From Pichia kudriavzevii (lineage: Eukaryota > Ascomycota > Pichiomycetes > Pichiales > Pichiaceae), in assembly GCF_003054445.1 (NCBI RefSeq), contig NC_042507.1, positions 1,240,001 to 1,304,000 on the forward strand: a stretch of DNA of 64,000 bases. The letters are read 5' to 3'. Both the position numbers and the translations under genes were made by a program. Numbering within the stretch: the first letter of the stretch is position 1; each line of letters begins with the position of its first letter. The notes under the pieces are model-generated. The model ran no database searches. It was not told the origin of the DNA and saw only the letters and a list, made by a program, of their open reading frames with translations. Positions 60,562-64,000 of the stretch are shown piece by piece.

Positions 60562-62103
60562 ATGTCGTTGAGGAAGATCAGAAGCGTACGGAAGTCAAGG
60601 AATGGGTGTTTCACGTGCAAGCAGAGAAAGAAAAAGTGTGATGAGGTAAAGCCCGTATGTGGGCATTGTAAAAGGCTGGGGTTCAAATGTAATTACGGGT
60701 TTAAGCTCTCATGGGTTTCGAAGAATCAAAAACTCGGCAAAGATGGTGTAGAACTCCCGCCCAATTTCAGGGTCATTGAGATTATCAACTTCACAAGGAA
60801 CGATATGATGGAAAGTATGCCCACACATCACGATTACGATTTTGAGTTTCCAAGGCAAGATGTACCACAGTATCTCTTTGAAGAGCTGAAGAAAGATCCA
60901 ATAATTGGTCCACGGATCAGTGAACAGTATCTTTTCAGCCTTTACAAGAACGTATTGAGTAAAACAAAGAGTTTTGCCGGTAGCAACGAAGCTTGTAATG
61001 ACTTTGTCCAGATTGTAATCCCCAAATGCGACAAATTTCCTGCTCTATACCATTCAGTACTTGCATTATCAGCATTGGACCTTATAAAGACCAATTTGAA
61101 GAGACATCTGGAGACACGGAGTGTGCTGCTGCTGAACATTTACAATACTCTATTCATTCAATATAAAAATGATGCAATAAACTGTTTACATGATATACTT
61201 GATGGATTTGATGTTAACAAGGTGGATATGTTGGAGGAATTGGTACTTACCATTGTTTTACTATGCAACTTGGAGATCACAAATAAGGGGAATAAAGACT
61301 GGATCCAGTATCTATCCGAGGCATGTCTTGTTCTAAACTCTCTCAGTAGTTCAAGGATAACAAGCAGTGGTGTCTTTACGTTTGCATACAAGTACTTCTC
61401 TCTTAGATATGTTCTCCTATTGACAACTCTAGATACAGAATCTTTCCTTCAATTTATTAGCAACAATCCCTGGCCAATATTAAGAGAGGTTTTCCTAAGT
61501 GACCTCATTGAGCCAATGTATGGGTGTAGTCCCAAATTGATAGGAATGATCTACCAGCTAACCTTGTTTAACTACCAATATGAAACCAACGAGATGGAGT
61601 TGTCTACTTTTGTTGGGAAAGTGACGAAAATTTGGTATTCTCTAAATTCAGCCACTTATTATGACTACAATTTGTCCGAAGAATTACTATGGAGTGCTCA
61701 ATGTTACGAACTATCAATAAAGCTCTATATTTTCTCAATTTTGGGAAAACAAAACCTGCTATTGTTTCTAGATGATGACGTTGATTATTGTATACCCGAA
61801 TTATGGAGAAAACTCAATGATTTATCCCATAAAAGAAAATCACTATTTTTCCCCAATTGGTGTTTTTGGATCCTGGTTACTGTGAATATAGATTCGAATG
61901 ACGTGGAAAGAGTTAAAGTTCTCAAACTTTTAGCCTTACTACAACAGAATTGGCCATATAGCAGTGTCATGGAAATCAAACACGCTATTATTACAATGTG
62001 GAAGGTGTATGACCTTGGACTTCCCAACAGGGATGAGAATTCCCCTCCTTTTGATACCCGAAGAGTTGTCACACAGCACAAGTTCATGCTGGCATTGACC
62101 TAG
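60562..62103 (+). CDS. Zn2Cys6 transcription factor
   Basis: 513-residue regulator. The binuclear zinc cluster is at residues 16-43 (CFTCKQRKKKC then CGHCKRLGFKC, spacing Cx2Cx6Cx6Cx2Cx6C), preceded by a basic N-terminus. The rest is an all-helical fungal regulatory domain (Fungal_trans_2 type: YHSVLALSALDLIKTNLKRH, LEELVLTIVLLCNLEI). Members such as Uga3 and Lys14 control nitrogen or amino-acid use. Its position, divergent from the oxidase and followed by a Dal5-type permease, suggests it regulates both. I do not recognise a direct orthologue. The ATG at 60562 is the first of the frame. Confidence 0.88.
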   Translation: MSLRKIRSVRKSRNGCFTCKQRKKKCDEVKPVCGHCKRLGFKCNYGFKLSWVSKNQKLGKDGVELPPNFRVIEIINFTRNDMMESMPTHHDYDFEFPRQDVPQYLFEELKKDPIIGPRISEQYLFSLYKNVLSKTKSFAGSNEACNDFVQIVIPKCDKFPALYHSVLALSALDLIKTNLKRHLETRSVLLLNIYNTLFIQYKNDAINCLHDILDGFDVNKVDMLEELVLTIVLLCNLEITNKGNKDWIQYLSEACLVLNSLSSSRITSSGVFTFAYKYFSLRYVLLLTTLDTESFLQFISNNPWPILREVFLSDLIEPMYGCSPKLIGMIYQLTLFNYQYETNEMELSTFVGKVTKIWYSLNSATYYDYNLSEELLWSAQCYELSIKLYIFSILGKQNLLLFLDDDVDYCIPELWRKLNDLSHKRKSLFFPNWCFWILVTVNIDSNDVERVKVLKLLALLQQNWPYSSVMEIKHAIITMWKVYDLGLPNRDENSPPFDTRRVVTQHKFMLALT

Positions 62104-62538
62104 TTCCTAATACATTGTATTCTTATTCATTGTGTTATACTACGCTAGTACTAAACTTGCAGAAGTAAGCAATTTGGAGTAGGGCGCATCGACTTGCCTG
62201 AGTTAGCGCTGCTCCTAGCTTGACAGCATAGAGAGGTATCCTTTCGCGGATCCAGTTGCCAGGTACAGTATTTTATTTCCATCTTCAAAGTTGGAGACAA
62301 TGTTCATCAGACAAAGCTATAGTGTATTGTTGATACTGGATAATTCATTATAAAAAGAGACACTTCTTCATCCATGGGACTGTTTACAAAATAATAATAG
62401 ATTTATGAAGATGATATTATATTTATTATCATAATAATAATAATATTATTATACTATTATTACCACCACCACTGTTACTACCCCCCCACTATTACTACCA
62501 ACAGTAACATTGCCATCACTCTATCAGTCAGGTCTGCC
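62104..62538. other. Regulator-permease intergenic region
   Basis: 435 bases, with ATAATA/TTATTA and TTACTACC simple repeats at about 62420-62510 just before the permease. No gene is seen. Confidence 0.6.
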
Positions 62539-64000
62539 ATGTTTTCGGATCGTGATACATTAGAAAAGGAATCGAAAACAAACGTTGTTGTTGAAAATGT
62601 CGAGCTTGATAATCAATTGTCAGCAATATTGTCCCTAAATGATGAGGTTAACCATATGGATGCCAAATATATGGATGAGGCATTCAAGTATCTTGATAAT
62701 GATACGGGCGACTTCCAAATGGATCCACTAGAGGAGAAGAAATTTATTAGAAAAGTCGATTGGTGTGTTATGCCGGTTATTTGCGGGTTAATGGCAGTCC
62801 AGATGATGGATAAGACCACAAACTCTTATGCTGCCTTGATGGGTCTTAGGAAAGACCTTACAATGTCGCCCGAGGAGTATAGTTGGGTCGGCTCTTCATT
62901 TTATCTTGGTTATCTGGCGTTTGAATGGCCAGCTAACTTGGCACTTCAGAAGCTGCCACTATCTAAAACATTAGGTTCTGCAATCATAATTTGGGGTATT
63001 GTGCTAATGTGTCATGCTGCTTGTAAGAGTGCACCAACTTTTTTGTTATGTAGAACGTTATTGGGTATTTTTGAAGGATTTATGAACCCGGCATATATCA
63101 TTTTAACTTCTCAGTGGTACAGGCAAGAAGAGCAATTTTTAAGAACATGTCTGTGGTACGGGTTCCAAGGGTTTGGTACGATTATAGGTGCCTCCATCGC
63201 TTATGGATTACAAGAAAATCGGGGTGGATACCATGCATTTGCAACATGGAAAGTTTTCTACATCATTACAGGGTGTATAACGGTTTTTCTTGGTATTGTT
63301 TCCCTTCTGCACATTCCTGATGTTCCAGTTAAGGCGTGGTTTTTGAACAAACGAGACAAGATGTATGCCATTGAAAGATCAAAGTCGAACCTACAAGGTT
63401 TTGGTAACAAGAAGTTCAAGGTAAATCAGCTTATTGAAGCGTTCAGAGACCCAGTGACTTATTGTATTTTCATTTATGCTTTTTCATATGGTATTCCAAA
63501 CGGTGGATTGAATAACTTTGGCTCTATTTTGTTAAATAAAGATTTTGGATTTTCTTCCTCTCATGCATCCTTAATGAATATGCCTGGAGGTGGTATCGAT
63601 ATTGTTATCCCACCCTTGATTGCTTATCTTTGCCATTATAAACTTAAAAACTTCAAGTTAATCTCAATGGTAATTGTCAATTTGTTATGTGTTGTGGGTG
63701 CTGCGCTCTTGGCATTTACACATCCCAAGGGCTCGAGATTAACAGGCTACTATCTCGTTTATATTTCAACCACTAATATGGCGGGCACTGCTTCCCTAGT
63801 TTCTTCAAACGTTGCTGGTCACACGAAGAAACTCACAGTCAGCACTGTATTATTAGTTGGTTACTGTGTGGGCAACATTGTTGGTCCTCAAACTTATAGA
63901 GAGAGTCAAGCTCCAGGTTATGCCGGCGCCAAGACTGCCATGTTGGTGGCTTATGTGGTTGGCGCAGTTGCACTATTTATTATTTATGTTGTCTACGTTG
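62539..64000 (+). CDS. Dal5-family anion:cation symporter (MFS), 3' end outside the window
   Basis: The frame is open from the ATG at 62539 to the window end, giving at least 487 residues with no stop. A hydrophilic N-terminus of about 75 residues leads to the first membrane segment. Family blocks are DWCVMPVICGLMAVQMMDKT, YSWVGSSFYLGYLAFEWPAN, FLLCRTLLGIFEGFMNPAYI and TWKVFYIITGCITVFLG, followed by FGFSSSHASLMNMPGGGIDI and a late HTKKLTVSTVLLVGYCVGNI. This group (Dal5, Tna1, Seo1 relatives) imports organic anions, vitamins and nitrogen compounds such as allantoate and dipeptides. The substrate is unknown. The neighbouring oxidase and regulator make a linked catabolic role plausible. Confidence 0.9.
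   Translation, partial: MFSDRDTLEKESKTNVVVENVELDNQLSAILSLNDEVNHMDAKYMDEAFKYLDNDTGDFQMDPLEEKKFIRKVDWCVMPVICGLMAVQMMDKTTNSYAALMGLRKDLTMSPEEYSWVGSSFYLGYLAFEWPANLALQKLPLSKTLGSAIIIWGIVLMCHAACKSAPTFLLCRTLLGIFEGFMNPAYIILTSQWYRQEEQFLRTCLWYGFQGFGTIIGASIAYGLQENRGGYHAFATWKVFYIITGCITVFLGIVSLLHIPDVPVKAWFLNKRDKMYAIERSKSNLQGFGNKKFKVNQLIEAFRDPVTYCIFIYAFSYGIPNGGLNNFGSILLNKDFGFSSSHASLMNMPGGGIDIVIPPLIAYLCHYKLKNFKLISMVIVNLLCVVGAALLAFTHPKGSRLTGYYLVYISTTNMAGTASLVSSNVAGHTKKLTVSTVLLVGYCVGNIVGPQTYRESQAPGYAGAKTAMLVAYVVGAVALFIIYVVYV

Noticed and set aside
60132-60686. 184-codon minus-strand frame over the oxidase-regulator promoter
   Set aside because: It overlaps the start of the zinc-cluster gene, whose Cys pattern is unambiguous, and has no recognisable domain.
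62613-62819. Minus-strand 68-codon frame near the right end
   Set aside because: It is the antisense shadow of the Dal5-family permease, whose plus-strand frame stays open to the window end.

Overview
The window is chromosomal DNA of a budding yeast (Saccharomycotina). Nearly every open frame matches a well-known yeast family, genes are dense and mostly intronless, and the two introns I can support carry textbook yeast signals (GTATGT, TACTAAC, ACAG). A mitochondrial complex I 24-kDa subunit gene excludes Saccharomyces and its close relatives, which lost complex I. CTG codons fall at positions conserved as leucine (for example the two at 1675-1680 in BNA4), so the CUG-Ser yeasts are unlikely. 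I infer a Pichiaceae yeast of the Pichia/Issatchenkia type; this is not proven. I saw no tRNA or rRNA gene, CRISPR array, transposon or recognisable viral fossil.

Layout. 1-10.6 kb: 3' part of GLO3, BNA4, LEU1 with two perfect Leu3 operators, BRN1 (condensin), the m6A methyltransferase IME4, and COX13. 10.9-18.4 kb: CDC55, RPS26 (with a probable 5'-UTR intron), COX4, a D-2-hydroxyacid dehydrogenase and GNT1. 18.7-26.9 kb: OPT2 and the ABC transporter YOR1. 26.9-34.8 kb: an accessory-looking stretch with long gene-poor flanks, one possible decayed gene, and a spliced, repeat-rich GPI adhesin with a GLEYA/PA14-like head. 34.8-48.3 kb: NUHM, STR3, YCK3, KNR4/SMI1 with an expanded acidic repeat tail, MRE11, CHK1 and an AIM3/BBC1-family protein. 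48.5-57.5 kb: SSP120, a 1.3-kb gap, YEF3, a promoter with a 56-base A tract, and an alpha-arrestin. 58-64 kb: an orphan small ORF, a FAD amino-acid/fructosyl-amino-acid oxidase, a Zn2Cys6 regulator and a Dal5-family permease that runs off the end of the window.

Genes that may work together: COX13 and COX4 (complex IV) lie 4 kb apart, each with a HAP-type CCAATNA box upstream, and NUHM adds complex I. STR3 (methionine synthesis) has a CACGTG box in its promoter. MRE11 and CHK1 (DNA-damage response) are neighbours. The oxidase, zinc-cluster regulator and permease at the right end look like a small nutrient-use cluster with unknown substrate.

Most informative observations: the intron splitting the adhesin's ligand domain; the RPS26 leader intron; a DPSW in place of the DPPW catalytic motif in IME4; the decayed gene at 28.3-28.9 kb; the long A tract upstream of YEF3; and the right-end cluster. 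No wholly new biological system is evident.
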